Below the pieces are notes generated by a model, which saw only the letters and a list, made by a program, of their open reading frames with translations, did not search any database and had not been told where the DNA came from. A program made the position numbers and the translations under genes. Source: Micromussa lordhowensis (Eukaryota > Cnidaria > Anthozoa > Scleractinia > Lobophylliidae). From it: 64,000 nt of DNA. Positions 1 through 9,053 of the stretch are shown here, piece after piece (positions within the stretch are counted from its first letter, which is position 1; each line of letters begins with the position of its first letter). Location: NCBI GenBank assembly GCA_964020085.1, contig OZ026595.1:15435922-15499921 (forward strand). Direction: 5' to 3'.

Positions 1-54
1 ATCATAAGTCATCTTTATTGACCTCTTCTGGCTTTTGTGGATTTTTTTCCTTTC

Positions 55-379
55 ATGGATTTAGCAGAAGATAAAACTAGAATAGAAGAGAAAGATAAAA
101 AAGTTTTGAAATGTGCACAATGTGGTCTTTCCCAATTAAAGCAGAAATGCTGCAAAGTATTTATGCAAAAGCTATCTTTAAAACCAAAAAGAATCAATTT
201 CATTGGTTCTTTTTGATGACAAACTTAAAGCATTATATCAGTTGAATAGCAAGGAAATCCCAAAAGTATTTGAACAACTCACTGATGAGGAAATCGAAGA
301 ACTTATCCTTGAAGCAGAAGCTTTACTTGTTTATAATAGTAGAAACAATATTGTCCAAATCAAACAGAAACAGGAATAA
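55..379 (+). pseudogene. frameshifted coding fragment, possibly RPA1 C-terminal-like
   Basis: Two open frames abut and overlap. The first runs from ATG 55 to TGA 214-216 (53 residues) and contains KCAQCG followed by KCC, a partial zinc-ribbon pattern. The second is open from about 186 to TAA 377-379 and reads FDDKLKALYQLNSKEI, then an acidic helix TDEEIEELILEAEALL, then VQIKQKQE. Joined with one shift near 210 they would read as zinc ribbon, a short beta stretch ending in F-D-D, then a helix. That order recalls the C-terminal OB-fold of replication protein A 70 kDa-like proteins (Rep_fac-A_C), but only one Cys pair is properly spaced. The fragment could be the last exon of a host gene, whose start lies left of the window, or a transposon-borne RPA-like gene. 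The frame break and lack of context keep this uncertain. An AATAAA follows at 567. Confidence 0.3.
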
Positions 380-566
380 TTAGAAAGTTCTAACATCCAG
401 AACTTATTGTTATTACATTCTCTTCTTTTTCAGCTTCAAGCAAAAAACACTATTGTGATATTTTTAAACTCCTGAAAAGGAAGAATTAAAAATTCTTTTC
501 TATCATCCAGAAGTACTTGTATTTTCTTTTTAAACTTATTCTGTTTTTTAATACTTGTAACAGTTC

Positions 567-572
567 AATAAA
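567..572 (+). promoter_or_regulatory. possible poly(A) signal AATAAA
   Basis: AATAAA lies 188 bases after the stop of the fragment ending at 379, a reasonable 3' UTR length, and a second cluster (AATAAATAAA) follows near 600. In AT-rich DNA such hexamers are common, so the link is only positional. Confidence 0.25.
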
Positions 573-880
573 CATATTGAAAAACCACAGCTTTCAGTAA
601 TAAATAAACCAAGACATTGTTTCCAACCAAACAGAAAAGACTAAGGAGAAATTTATTATTGTAATTGTCGAGTTCAAGTTGTTGCTGTTTATGTCACAAT
701 AAACTTAGTTTCATTGGTTGATTGTAATTGTTCATGTTCTTGTTATATACACGACATCTGGGCAGCACGCCTTTACCGATTAGGTACACTAGTAAATATA
801 TATGGTTTTATTAGGTTTCTGTGTAATGTTTTTGCTTAGCAAGCGTTATAAGTCATATGGCTTGCATTGTCTTAAATTAA

Positions 881-898
881 CCCCCCCCCCCCCCCCCC
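881..898. repeat. (C)18 homopolymer
   Basis: Eighteen consecutive C residues, a length likely to vary between individuals and to be error-prone in sequencing. Confidence 0.9.
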
Positions 899-1114
899 GT
901 CCGTAGTATGCTAAGGGTTAATGATAAGAACATCTCTGTAACAGCAATTTCCATTGTTTGACATCACATAACTTTGCAACGTTACAGTTCACAGGTATCA
1001 GCCTACTGAACTCCACAGTTAAAATAGATCACAATGTGCCACGAATATAAGGTCAAAAACATTACCAATGCCTATTAAAAAAAGCCAACATTTGGTCTTA
1101 TTTGCAGTTAACTT

Positions 1115-1155
1115 AGATCTCAAGAAGCAGCATGAAAAGCAAAAAGAATGAATTT
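1115..1155 (+). repeat. 40-bp direct repeat, copy 1
   Basis: AGATCTCAAGAAGCAG followed by ATGAAAAG and an A-rich stretch ending in GAATT. The same series occurs at 3701-3745 with a few substitutions and one-base indels. The two copies flank the hAT element but lie well outside its target duplication, so they are an independent dispersed repeat. Confidence 0.6.
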
Positions 1156-1484
1156 TAAAAGACATCTCAAATGAACTATACCCTGAAAGCAAACAAAACA
1201 AGTTTCCAATTTAGTGCAACAATCACAGTTGACAGTTGAAATGTAAGTACACGTGCCTGCAATATTGGCTAATTAGGGCTGCAGAGATACACCAGTGCAC
1301 CAGTAAACCCCGATACAATATAAATATCGATATTTGAATGGGATATCGCTGTATCGCAAAACAATAAAATATTCCTCATCAAAAACCAGAAATTACTTTA
1401 CCAACATTCAGAAATTACTGTTTTAATCAGGTTAATGACTTCTCCCCCTAGTACAATCCTTTTTTTAGCCACAGGGCTTCATCC

Positions 1485-1811
1485 TTGCTTAGTATCATCG
1501 CATGCTTTAAATCACATATTTTTCAAGATGGCGGCATGAACGCATGTGTAGTTCCAATAAGTTGTCAGCTGACACAGCAAAAACATGCGCCCACAGCAAA
1601 AACATGCGGTTTGTTCATCAAAATGTCTTCCTCTGTTGAGTTACCAGCACCGACCTCGTTTAAATCAAAGGTGTAGAAAGACTTTGGATTTAAAGTACTT
1701 TACGATGCCCAAGGGGTAAGGAACGTTGTAAAACAAATCGTAATTTGTCGCCGTTGTTTCTCAGAACTACCATACACTGGCTCAACGACCAACATGTCTT
1801 TTCATGTCCAA
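1485..1811 (+). pseudogene. hAT transposase N-terminus with BED zinc finger, nonsense-mutated
   Basis: The frame is open from 1485 to a TAG at 1674-1676 and stays open in the same frame to TGA at 1812-1814. After the first stop it reads KDFGFKVLYDAQG, then ICRRCFSELPYTGSTTNM, then SFHVQ. This is the BED finger layout: an aromatic before K-FGF, a C-x2-C pair, the Y-x-G-x-T-T-N turn and a zinc-binding His. The TAG falls at the position where BED fingers carry a conserved Trp, so it probably arose by a single G-to-A change. The second His of the finger is not visible before the TGA. The domain would bind the transposon ends; this copy cannot make it intact. Confidence 0.75.
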
Positions 1812-2042
1812 TGACATCATCCATCGAGTGCATGGACTACAGCGTGTTTAAGTACTACAGCCTCCTCCCCAAGTCAGTCAAAAGCTGGTTCGTCTAAATG
1901 TCTCTGCTGAAGATAAGCGGCTTCATGGGGAAGAGCCTTGGGATAAACTCGGTCCGTGCACAAAATATTTCCGAGCATATTAGAGTATTTATAGCACACG
2001 ACCTCCGACCATTCTGTATTGTTGAAGGCCCTGTTTTTATTA

Positions 2043-2225
2043 AGTTGCTTCAAATTCTGGAGCCCTGATATAAAGTGCCTTCACGAACATACTTCAGTCA
2101 AACAGTCATTCCATCATTATACATGGAAGTGAAGCAGGATGTCATTATGGGAATATTGAAAGCAGTTTCTGTTGCCTTAACAACTGATGGCTGCAAGTCC
2201 AGAGCAATCATTCCAATATCCTAGT
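2043..2225 (+). pseudogene. hAT transposase core fragment
   Basis: One frame reads KLLQILEP, a stop at 2067-2069, then YKVPSRTYFSQTVIPSLY, EVKQDV, LKAVSVALTTDG and a stop near 2223. The P-S-R...IP-LY stretch and the T-T-D-G motif are characteristic of the start of the hAT RNase-H-like core, where the Asp of TTDG is the first catalytic acid and is normally followed by Trp (here Cys). The sequence after it loses similarity, so the helical insertion and the remaining catalytic acids are gone. It lies between the BED remnant and the dimerisation domain, as in an intact transposase. Confidence 0.65.
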
Positions 2226-2326
2226 AGTGAAGTATATTATGTTATTATTATTTATTCCAGCACCTCTCAAATCACCAAATAAATAATTATGAAAGAAAGA
2301 TTTTTTATTCATACAATCATTTATAG

Positions 2327-2860
2327 GTCAAGGCTAAACCAGTTGTCAATGTATCTGTTGAGAGAAGCGAGACAAACCCTCCTGTAGTAACTGAAAGCCT
2401 TCCTCAGCTGCCTAGCCTGCCTGTATTGCCTAGCTTATCACAGTTTCCTGAATCAGCTGAATTTTCTGTTCAAGACAAACCAGAGGAGTTAAAAGCCCCT
2501 GACTCCACTCCACGTAAGAAGACTGCCATATCAGAGCGTTTTGCTGATGTATTTATTACCTCTGTAGAACCAGGGTCAGGGTGCTCACTCCAGCACCAAA
2601 TTGAAGAAGAGCTGTGTAGATTCAAAGCTGAGCCATGTATTGCTCCAGAAAGTAACCCATTAGATTGGTGGAAGTCCAATGAGTTTAAGTACCCCCACTT
2701 AACATTGTTTGCAAAGTGTGTTCTGGCTATCCCTAGAACTTCAGTGCCAAGTGAAAGAATTTTCTCAACTGCTGGGAACATTGTTAATGCTCAGAGGGCA
2801 TGCCTTAGCCCTAAGAATGTAAACATTTTGATTTTCCTTAAGAAGAACTTGCAATTTTGA
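2327..2860 (+). pseudogene. hAT transposase C-terminal dimerisation domain
   Basis: An open frame of 177 codons runs from just after a splice-acceptor-like TTATAG (2321-2326) to TGA 2858-2860. Its first part is Pro/Leu-rich linker (LPQLPSLPVLPSLSQF). From about 2654 it carries the hAT dimerisation domain (hATC): NPLDWWKSNEFKYPHLTLFA, then VLAIPRTSVPSERIFSTAG, then LSPKNVNILIFLKKNL. The W-W, Y-P-L and S-x-x-S-E-R-x-F-S-x-x-G blocks are all present and uninterrupted. The frame is intact enough that domestication as a host exon could be considered, but no in-frame ATG is found near its start and the upstream catalytic core is absent, so a decayed transposase is the simpler reading. Confidence 0.85.
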
Positions 2861-3297
2861 ATTTCCGTACATGTGGACAGCTTTAGCAAGTCTGTGTCAA
2901 GTAGACATTTCTCATTTTCTAACCATAGTTCCAATCATTCTACTCATCTATTGACAATTTGACATTTACATGTAATTGACAACAAGTGAAATGTAGTTAT
3001 TAGTTGAAGTTTGAATTTGCCTTCATTTGAACTGAACAGCTTTAGAAAAGTCTGTGTCAGGTTGACTCTTCTCATTTTCCAGTTTTGGTTCCAGTTATAT
3101 TTTTGTGTTATTTTTTACCATTTGTTAATTGTTTATTTGTTATCAATGGAAATTAAAGATTCCAACACAGTTTAGTATGATTACGTCCCTTGTCAGTTGT
3201 ATGCAATGATGTATCATATCGTGTATCGTATCATGGCACTTGTATCGAGAAATGTATCGTATCCTAAGAAAATGTATCATTGCAGCCTTTGGCTAAT

Positions 3298-3903
3298 ACA
3301 GTGATTTCCAGAGCTATATCTACTGGTCAGGAAAATTACTTTAAAAAAAGTTTACAGATAGAAGGACAACATTTGCATAATCTGCAACACCACTAAAACC
3401 CTCAGTTAAGCAATCTCTGGGTTAAAAAGGAAGACGTGACATGATCCAATATGCCTGCTGTCCTAAACAAATGATGTAGTATCACATAACAACCACAAAA
3501 AGACGGCCAAGTGCAATTAGTCATGAATATTTTATCAACAACACCACACTGCAGGGCCATCAATGATAGCTTACAGTCAGGACAATAAACCGCTTGATAA
3601 GAAACAGAAATGAAGAAAAATGAACTCAAACTTGAGGAGCAAATTACAAGTCCTTCTCCAGTTACAACATCAAAATATTGGCATTGTAGGTGGAACTCTA
3701 AGATCTCAAGAAGCAGAATGAAAAGCCAAAGAAAGAATTCGAAAACTTTATGACAGCGAGTGAAAAATCCAAATCAAGTTTTTTTCAGTTATGGACAATC
3801 AGTACTTAAAGATAACAGTCGTTCACTCGTCAAAAATGAGTAAAATGTACCACTGGACGATTGAGAATTACAATTACCGGTACTCTTACTTTCAGATGAG
3901 AAG
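3298..3903. other. intergenic stretch, no gene seen
   Basis: Only short frames without recognisable domains. It contains the second copy of the 40-bp direct repeat at 3701-3745. Confidence 0.55.
3701..3745 (+). repeat. 40-bp direct repeat, copy 2
   Basis: Begins AGATCTCAAGAAGCAG and matches 1115-1155 apart from scattered changes. Same orientation, 2.6 kb apart. Confidence 0.6.
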
Positions 3904-4288
3904 ACAACTAGATATTGTAATCTAAATTTATGCTGTCCTCCCTACAAGAGATGTGTGGAAGGTGGCCGGACGTTCACCGCAAGAGCAATCCAAGATTGGA
4001 ACAAGCTAAATGTTGATCTTAAACGTAGTCTAAGCACAAAGCATTTTAAAGGATCACTCTTTAAATCAATTTTAAAAAATCAATTTACTACTCAATCATT
4101 TATTAGTATCTTGCAGTTTTACATTTTTTTTTACTACTTAGATATTGTAAATTAGTCGTACTTATAGGTTGCACATAGTGATTTTAATTAATTCCTTTTG
4201 TTTTTATTTCGAGGGTTATTAGTTTATCAGTTTTGTTACTGTCAAATGTTACCCTCTCTAATAAAGTCTACTACTACTATTACTACAG
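3904..4288 (+). mobile_element. 5'-truncated non-LTR retrotransposon, 3' end
   Basis: The open frame reads TTRYCNLNLCCPPYKRC, then GGRTFTARAIQDWNKL, then STKHFKGSLFKSILKN and stops at TAG 4153-4155. The R-T-F...R-A...W-N-x-L-P-like block followed by a spaced F-K-x-x-L is the usual extreme C-terminus of the reverse transcriptase protein in many metazoan non-LTR retrotransposons. About 110 bases of 3' UTR follow, ending in AATAAA (4259-4264) and a short (TAC)n-like tail to 4288, a typical 3' end for elements that prime on simple repeats. The reverse transcriptase core is absent, consistent with 5' truncation during insertion. I saw no clear target duplication, so the left boundary is approximate. 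Confidence 0.7.
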
Positions 4289-4493
4289 TATGCAGCTTCT
4301 TGTCTTCATCCGTTTGGTATTTTATGAATTTCAAGTCAATAAAAGCAACTATTAATCCTGTGCTTTCTCTTTGTTTTCGACAAAGACAAAAGCTGACACC
4401 ATTTTGAAAATGGGGAGGAACTGGTTTGAGCGAACACTTTCTAACATGTGCAGTAGATAGCAGCATGGCTTTGTCGTGGATATTAAAACAAGC

Positions 4494-4733
4494 AACAATT
4501 ATGGCCGATCACCACCATTTTTCTTTGCTTGCCTATTTTAAAAAAACAGAGCAAAGTACAAAGCAAAATACAATGAAAATCAAGAAGCATCAACAACCAC
4601 ATGCTGTGAGGACTCTGAGCCAAACACCAAAAGTCCCAAAAAGGAAAGGGCTTTGAAGGAAGTATGGAGAAAGGAATTTGAGTAGCTGAATCACAGAGGG
4701 TTCACCAAACTAACTTCTTGGATTAAAGTTTAA
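4494..4733 (+). pseudogene. possible decayed ZNF862/hAT-like coding fragment
   Basis: A plus-strand frame gives MADHHHFSLLAYFKKTEQST and continues Lys-rich to a stop at 4654-4656. The next frame carries KKERALKEVWRKEFE, a stop, then FTKLTSWIKV. A start with a short F-x-x-Y-F-K-K block followed by a W-x-K-x-F/Y-x-W-L block is found in TTF/ZNF862-type transposase-derived proteins. The similarity is only to these short words, and the frame is broken at least twice. It could also be chance. Confidence 0.2.
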
Positions 4734-4739
4734 GGGACA

Positions 4740-6411
4740 GTGACAGATGAAAACACCTGACAATGTTGAGTTTCCAGTTATCCTTTATTTTGAAACTATT
4801 TGTATTACTGGAGATAGATATTATAATTCAGCGAATACCTGGGAGATAAATGCAACTGTATTCTTTTACATGAATGAATCAAAACAATATAAGCAGTTAG
4901 ATTTCTTCCACGACCACTGAAAATTTCCTACCACTTGTCCCAGGGCAACAATGTGAAAAAGTTAGCTTTGAGCACTGACAATGATCTGTCCTTATAGAAT
5001 TTGTCTTACAGCATTTGCCATAGACATCACTTTTCAAATTCCCCGACTTTACGAAATAAATACAAAACGTCAGATCTACATGTAATGGCAGCTTGTGACC
5101 TCAAGTTACAGCCATCTTTTTTCACCTGTTCATCAAGACTGACAAGCTTTCAACAAGTTCTCAAACTTTCAAAATTTGACCCAAAAGTTTCTTCCAGCCT
5201 TCAATGGTATTAAATTATTTCACTTTCCCCTGCCTTTTCTTCAAAATGTCACTTTTTCCTGACTCAAAATATCTTTTCCGACCATTTCCTGACACATGGC
5301 AAGCCTGAATGTGCACTGCGAAATGAAGCCCCAAAATGGGAGCCTGCAGAAGAAGATTGGCAACTAACGTTAACAAATCATGCTCTGGAGATTTCCATTC
5401 TTCTTTCCCATGCATCATCTTTACAGTGTGGCTTAATTTGTTTGTGGAAAATTCATAGTGGTATTTTGTTTCACACTTTTTTCATTGTTGTGAAATAAAG
5501 CAAATTCAACATTGAGTGACAGTCACAATTTGAGTACAATGTTATATAATGAGTTTTGGTTAAATTTAGAAATCCTACCAGAAATTAATACATAGCATTA
5601 GGTTTGCAATAGTTTGTCATGGTCTCGCATCAACAAGATGTAATTTGCATATTGCATTGCCAATGTTTGCTCTTGAACTTCATTTCAGTGTTTGTTATTA
5701 TGTTGATTGCTATTACTATTTTATTTGTTCATTTTAGTTTCTATTTGGAAAGCTATTGTTTACTTAATTTGCTTGTAATCTTATCATAAAGTTTTTACCA
5801 TCATTGTTCACAGAGTAACATACCATACTCATTTTAGATCAGAAACCACAACATTTTGTACTTACAATTTTCTTAACAACCTTTTATTTTGGGCTCAGGG
5901 CTTGACACTGACACTTACCCATTCATCACTGGAGAGTAAAAAAGATCACTGGAGAGTATAAAAAGTCCCAAGAGTAGATTTTGGTGTTCAACCAGGCTGG
6001 TAGAATAATTAATACCTGTAGAAATAAGTAAGTAATACAACAAGTTGTTATTAAAGAAGAACTCCTTGGAATGCCAAGAATGAATCCACAAATCTGTGTC
6101 CGTCCTGCCTAGTGTATGAAAACTGGGCACAAAAAGGATGATGCAACAGAGGAGTTCAGTAGTACTGGGAATAAAAATATTATTCCCCATTTTGAGTGCG
6201 TTCTTTTGCATTCATTGCCGGATATGCCTTTGATTGGCCTCAAATAGCAACATGAGCCTTTTCTGTTTTTTTTTTGCGCACTAGCAATGAAGTTATGCCA
6301 AAGAGTCAAGAAGGAACCAACCAAGAACAGCCAACCTCACAAGAAAAATATGAACAACAAAGGAAGATGACTGGATGAGGATTATAAAGAAAGTGAGCCA
6401 AGTTAGCCTAG
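4740..6411. other. intergenic stretch, no gene recognised
   Basis: Short frames on both strands without domain character. AT-rich, with stretches (around 5200-5300 and 5930-6100) that read like old dispersed repeats, but I could not delimit any element by termini or target duplications. Confidence 0.5.
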
Positions 6412-6669
6412 TTAACCTTTAGGGATGTTTAACACAAAGTTTAAGTAACCGATTAAGGTAATTTCTTGTGCGTATGATTCTTTGATTCTCGTAGTTACAA
6501 CACTTAAAGTTCTTTCATATTCTTCCAGTCTGCGAACAAAGAACTCTGAAGAATCGAACTGAGTAGCCGTAGCATTTCGTTGTTGCTCTGCTCTTGAAAT
6601 AATTGTGCCTAATTCCACAAAAAATGTCTCTGTGTCTGGAAGCCAAATTGCAGCTCCAACAGATACCAT
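6412..6669 (-). CDS. possible small gene or first coding exon, unassigned
   Basis: The minus-strand frame from ATG 6669-6667 encodes 85 residues, starting MVSVGAAIWLPDTETFFVEL and ending LNFVLNIPKG with TAA 6414-6412. The start sits in a good context (AAAATGG). The frame opens 11 codons further up with another Met, but the inner ATG is better placed. The predicted protein has an amphipathic helix rich in Glu, Arg and Gln in its middle (SSEFFVRRLEEYERTLSVVT), compatible with a coiled coil. Its composition looks protein-like, unlike most frames nearby. It might be a single small protein or a first exon using the weak donor AAAG|GTTAAC at the stop. A promoter-like ETS/CRE pair lies about 30 bases upstream. 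I do not recognise the family. Confidence 0.35.
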   Translation of the reverse strand: MVSVGAAIWLPDTETFFVELGTIISRAEQQRNATATQFDSSEFFVRRLEEYERTLSVVTTRIKESYAQEITLIGYLNFVLNIPKG

Positions 6670-6693
6670 TTTGTTTACACGGAAGATTATCAG

Positions 6694-6708
6694 TGACATC
6701 ACTTCCTG
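6694..6708 (-). promoter_or_regulatory. ETS site abutting a CRE-like site
   Basis: Read on the minus strand, CAGGAAGT is followed directly by TGATGTCA, a one-mismatch version of the CRE palindrome. ETS and CRE/ATF pairs of this spacing are typical of metazoan core promoters. It lies 25-40 bases before the ATG at 6669. A similar but weaker block occurs at 7143-7164, which suggests the sequence may instead belong to a small repeat. Confidence 0.35.
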
Positions 6709-6763
6709 TTTTGGAAAATCATTTCCGCTTCCTCATCTTTTATTTCCATATCTTTTAAATCAA

Positions 6764-6883
6764 ACGTCTTTTAGTTGTATCAGACATCTTTTAGCTAATT
6801 TGAACATCCTTTACTTTTACCAAACGTCTTTTAATTGTGTCGGACATCTTTTAGTTTTATTGGACACCTTTAATTTATAATGA
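6764..6883 (+). repeat. diverged 20-bp minisatellite, six copies
   Basis: Six consecutive 20-base units start at 6764, 6784, 6804, 6824, 6844 and 6864, each resembling ACRTCTTTTAGTTNTATYRG. Copies differ at several positions but keep exact length. Less regular relatives (CATCTTTTATTTCC, ATATCTTTTAAATCAA) precede the block from about 6734. Confidence 0.85.
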
Positions 6884-7343
6884 ACATGTTTGCTTATTGA
6901 TTTATTGCACATAGCATTCATATATGCAACATAACAAGGATATATGCAAATTCGATATTTTGTCCGTAGAAGGCCTTCATATTAAACTTTTTCAACATCG
7001 TGTCAACACGTTTCGACACATTTCAACTTGGTTGGAAGGGGGTGGCAAACGCTTTCAACATTGCCATTCAACAAAATCAAAAGGATGTTGAAGCAAATAA
7101 TGGAGCCGTTTGCTTGGGCCTTTAGAGTCTCATAGCAAAGATATCAGTGATGTCACCTACTGTTATTAATATGCCAACCAGAGAGCTGGTGAAACAAATA
7201 ATTATTTTAACGTTTTGAACATTTAAAAAGCAAAACCAATGTTTGTAAACAAATACCTTCCCTATAAAGGAAAGGGTTAACATCAAATCTTCTAGCACTC
7301 TGAGAACTAATATTATTGTTGACACTACATTACTCCTTACTGC
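6884..7343. other. intergenic stretch, no gene seen
   Basis: Contains Phe/Thr-like repeats of TTTCAACA and TTGAA words between 6985 and 7090, reminiscent of a dispersed non-autonomous repeat, but without definable ends. No convincing coding frame. Confidence 0.45.
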
Positions 7344-7382
7344 ATCTGTTTATCCATGATAAATTATCATGGATAAACAGAT
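7344..7382. repeat. perfect 39-bp palindrome
   Basis: Two 19-base arms (left arm ATCTGTTTATCCATGATAA) are exact reverse complements around a single central A. It can form a 19-bp hairpin with almost no loop. No further repeat or target duplication is visible around it. Confidence 0.9.
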
Positions 7383-7450
7383 ACACGAATCACGTTGAGA
7401 AAGAGAATTAAAATATACTTGGAATGACTTGTCAAAATGTAATGAAACTC

Positions 7451-7622
7451 CTCCGAAAATACCCTGGTCCCAGAGGTTATTCTTGATTTTTCGCCGTATG
7501 AGATGAGAGAACCAGAGCCGCGAAAACTCGCCGCTTCGCGACTCGCGTTCGCCGCTTCGCGGCTCCTCATCTCATACGGCGAAAAATCAAGAAAAACCTC
7601 TGGGACCAGGGTACTCCGAATA
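7451..7622. mobile_element. 154-bp hairpin MITE with 9-bp target duplication (probable Mutator-like)
   Basis: The element is 7460-7613. The ends are long inverted repeats starting TACCCTGGTCCCAGAGG and continuing through TTCTTGATTTTTCGCCG and TATGAGATGAG, nearly 48 bases per arm. The centre is a GC-rich palindromic core with repeated CGCCGCTTCGCG. Flanks are CTCCGAAAA (7451-7459) and CTCCGAATA (7614-7622), a 9-bp duplication with one mismatch. Nine-base duplications point to the Mutator superfamily. No coding capacity. A relative is at 11,534-11,704. Confidence 0.9.
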
Positions 7623-8053
7623 TGGCCACAAACAAAAACATTCCAAGAGTGAGTCGGAACAGGTTCGCTTCTAAGTGTTTTGAACTCAAGCTTAACTTTA
7701 TGACAAGTCGACAATTCGAGCTTGTGGAAGCTACACACGTTCAATAAGGTGTAAAAATAATTCCGCAACGGCGAAAACCCACTCTACTCACAAGCCGTTG
7801 TAGCTTATCATGTACTTAGACTACATGCAAAAGTTTAGAAGGAAAATTCAACTACTTACATGGTTCCTGAAATCTCTACCTGCTCCTTTGCTTCAGCAAA
7901 ATGTGAACACAACAACCACTGCATTGAACTGCAGTCACGTGGTACTAAAAACCGTAGTAGAACCCAGCCTTCTAAGGCCGGCAAAGTCAGCAAATAACCC
8001 ACGTGGACCACGTGCGTTGACAGCTCCGGCCGGAAGCACTTCAGTCGAATAAT
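7623..8053. other. stretch without a recognised gene
   Basis: A plus-strand frame of 80 codons (7810-8052) and a minus-strand frame running into the MITE are present, but neither shows a domain, and the minus one includes transposon sequence. Nothing else supported. Confidence 0.5.
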
Positions 8054-8194
8054 CTAGGTTCGATAATTGACTGCATTTTCTCTGGATATGTATTGAGTAA
8101 TTGTTTCATGAATAAGAAGCGGGCCAACTAAGTCTTCAATCGAGAAGCTCGCCCGCAAATAGAACTTTGTGCGCTTGGTAGCTCCGCTGGCCAT
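8054..8194 (-). CDS. small minus-strand ORF with optimal start context, uncertain
   Basis: ATG at 8194-8192 lies in ACCATGG, the optimal vertebrate-like start context, and opens 46 codons beginning MASGATKRTKFYLRASFSIE and ending at TAG 8056-8054. Fourteen or so bases upstream on the same strand is AAG|GTGAGT, a perfect splice donor, which would place the ATG inside an intron if that donor is used. It may be a first coding exon whose true donor I cannot identify, or a chance frame. Confidence 0.2.
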   Translation of the reverse strand: MASGATKRTKFYLRASFSIEDLVGPLLIHETITQYISRENAVNYRT

Positions 8195-8199
8195 GGTTC

Positions 8200-9053
8200 G
8201 TCACACTCACCTTACAAACAACAAGACGCTATTTCTCAGAAGGAAATAGTGTTTCGTTTCCGGAAAAAAGATGAGAAAGGCGGCTGGGGTTTTGATATCT
8301 TGTGCATAATACGTCCCGGGGTGAGGGGGATTTGTGCTAATGCGCCGTACAGAACCTATTAATTTACATTAATCTACACATATATCAATTATTACAGTCA
8401 ACACCCTTGGAAATGCAGCTAGGGTACTCCCCGGCTTATATCGGCTTCTTAGGTATGTCCAGCCTCAAAGGTTATGGGTTTTTTTTAACACATTTTGGTC
8501 AGAAATAGACTACCGATATGTCTTTTGCATCCGTCTTTTAGAAGTATACATTTTTTCACCATTATCGATAAGACCAGCAACTAAAGCCATTCAAAATACT
8601 TTAAACAACATTCTGAACTAGGGAACTAAGGCAGGTCTGAAAAGGGTAGAAAAATCGCAGATTTTGGTCTTAAATAGGGGAAGTGCTTCGAGAAGCGGGC
8701 CTCACAGCAAATACAAATAAAGCAAAGAGGCAAAAGCATTTCACCCATAATTTTTCAATTTTTGTGTCAGGCAGCGCTTGATACGAATGGATGCGGCATT
8801 CTACGTTTTGTTGTCAATGACGCAGTATATTTTTCGTCTCAAAGAGGACAGTGAAAACGATCTATACCGTTTCGTTTCTGAGGAAACAAAACAAAAAAGC
8901 GGCCCTTCATCTCCCTTTATTGAGGCAATCCACTGCGATCTTTGTGACTTGTTTGAGGGAAAGTTGAAAAAAGACAAATCCTTTCCACTTTCGTTTCGTT
9001 TGTCGTTAGTACAGCAATGATCGTTAGCCATATTTCCGTGGTGTCTCCACTCA
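8200..9053. other. stretch without a recognised gene, probable old repeats
   Basis: No domain-bearing frame. At 8847-8865 there is an exact reverse complement of the terminal sequence ATAGATCGTTTTCACTGTC found at 9054-9072, so the right end of one transposon and the left end of another of the same family face each other across 188 bases. The rest of the first element is not recognisable. Confidence 0.5.

Larger units (their letters stand above)
380..1265. other. intergenic stretch, no gene seen
   Basis: No frame here has coding character. It holds AT-rich DNA, an 18-base C homopolymer, and at 1115-1155 one copy of an imperfect direct repeat (AGATCTCAAGAAGCAG core) whose partner lies at 3701-3745 beyond the hAT element. 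Confidence 0.6.
1266..3297 (+). mobile_element. hAT DNA transposon (ZBED/BED-finger type) with 8-bp target duplication
   Basis: The element proper spans 1274-3289 (2016 bp). It is flanked by exact 8-bp direct repeats TGGCTAAT at 1266-1273 and 3290-3297, the duplication length typical of hAT elements. The termini are short imperfect inverted repeats: TAGGGCTGCAGAGATAC on the left, and on the right the reverse complement reads AAGGCTGCAATGATAC. Subterminal regions at both ends are rich in GTATCG/CGATAC words, likely transposase binding sites. Inside, in order and on the plus strand, are remnants of a BED zinc finger, the start of the catalytic core and the C-terminal dimerisation domain. Most of the catalytic core between the first acidic motif and the dimerisation domain is missing. 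The copy has stops and is not autonomous. Confidence 0.9.

Noticed and set aside
2470..2781. 103-codon minus-strand ORF
   Set aside because: It is the antisense shadow of the hAT dimerisation domain.
7367..7768. 133-codon minus-strand ORF
   Set aside because: More than a third of it is the MITE at 7460-7613 and it begins in unrelated DNA.
8778..9031. Overlapping plus and minus ORFs of about 80 codons
   Set aside because: They mirror one another, include transposon terminal sequence at 8847-8865 and show no domain.
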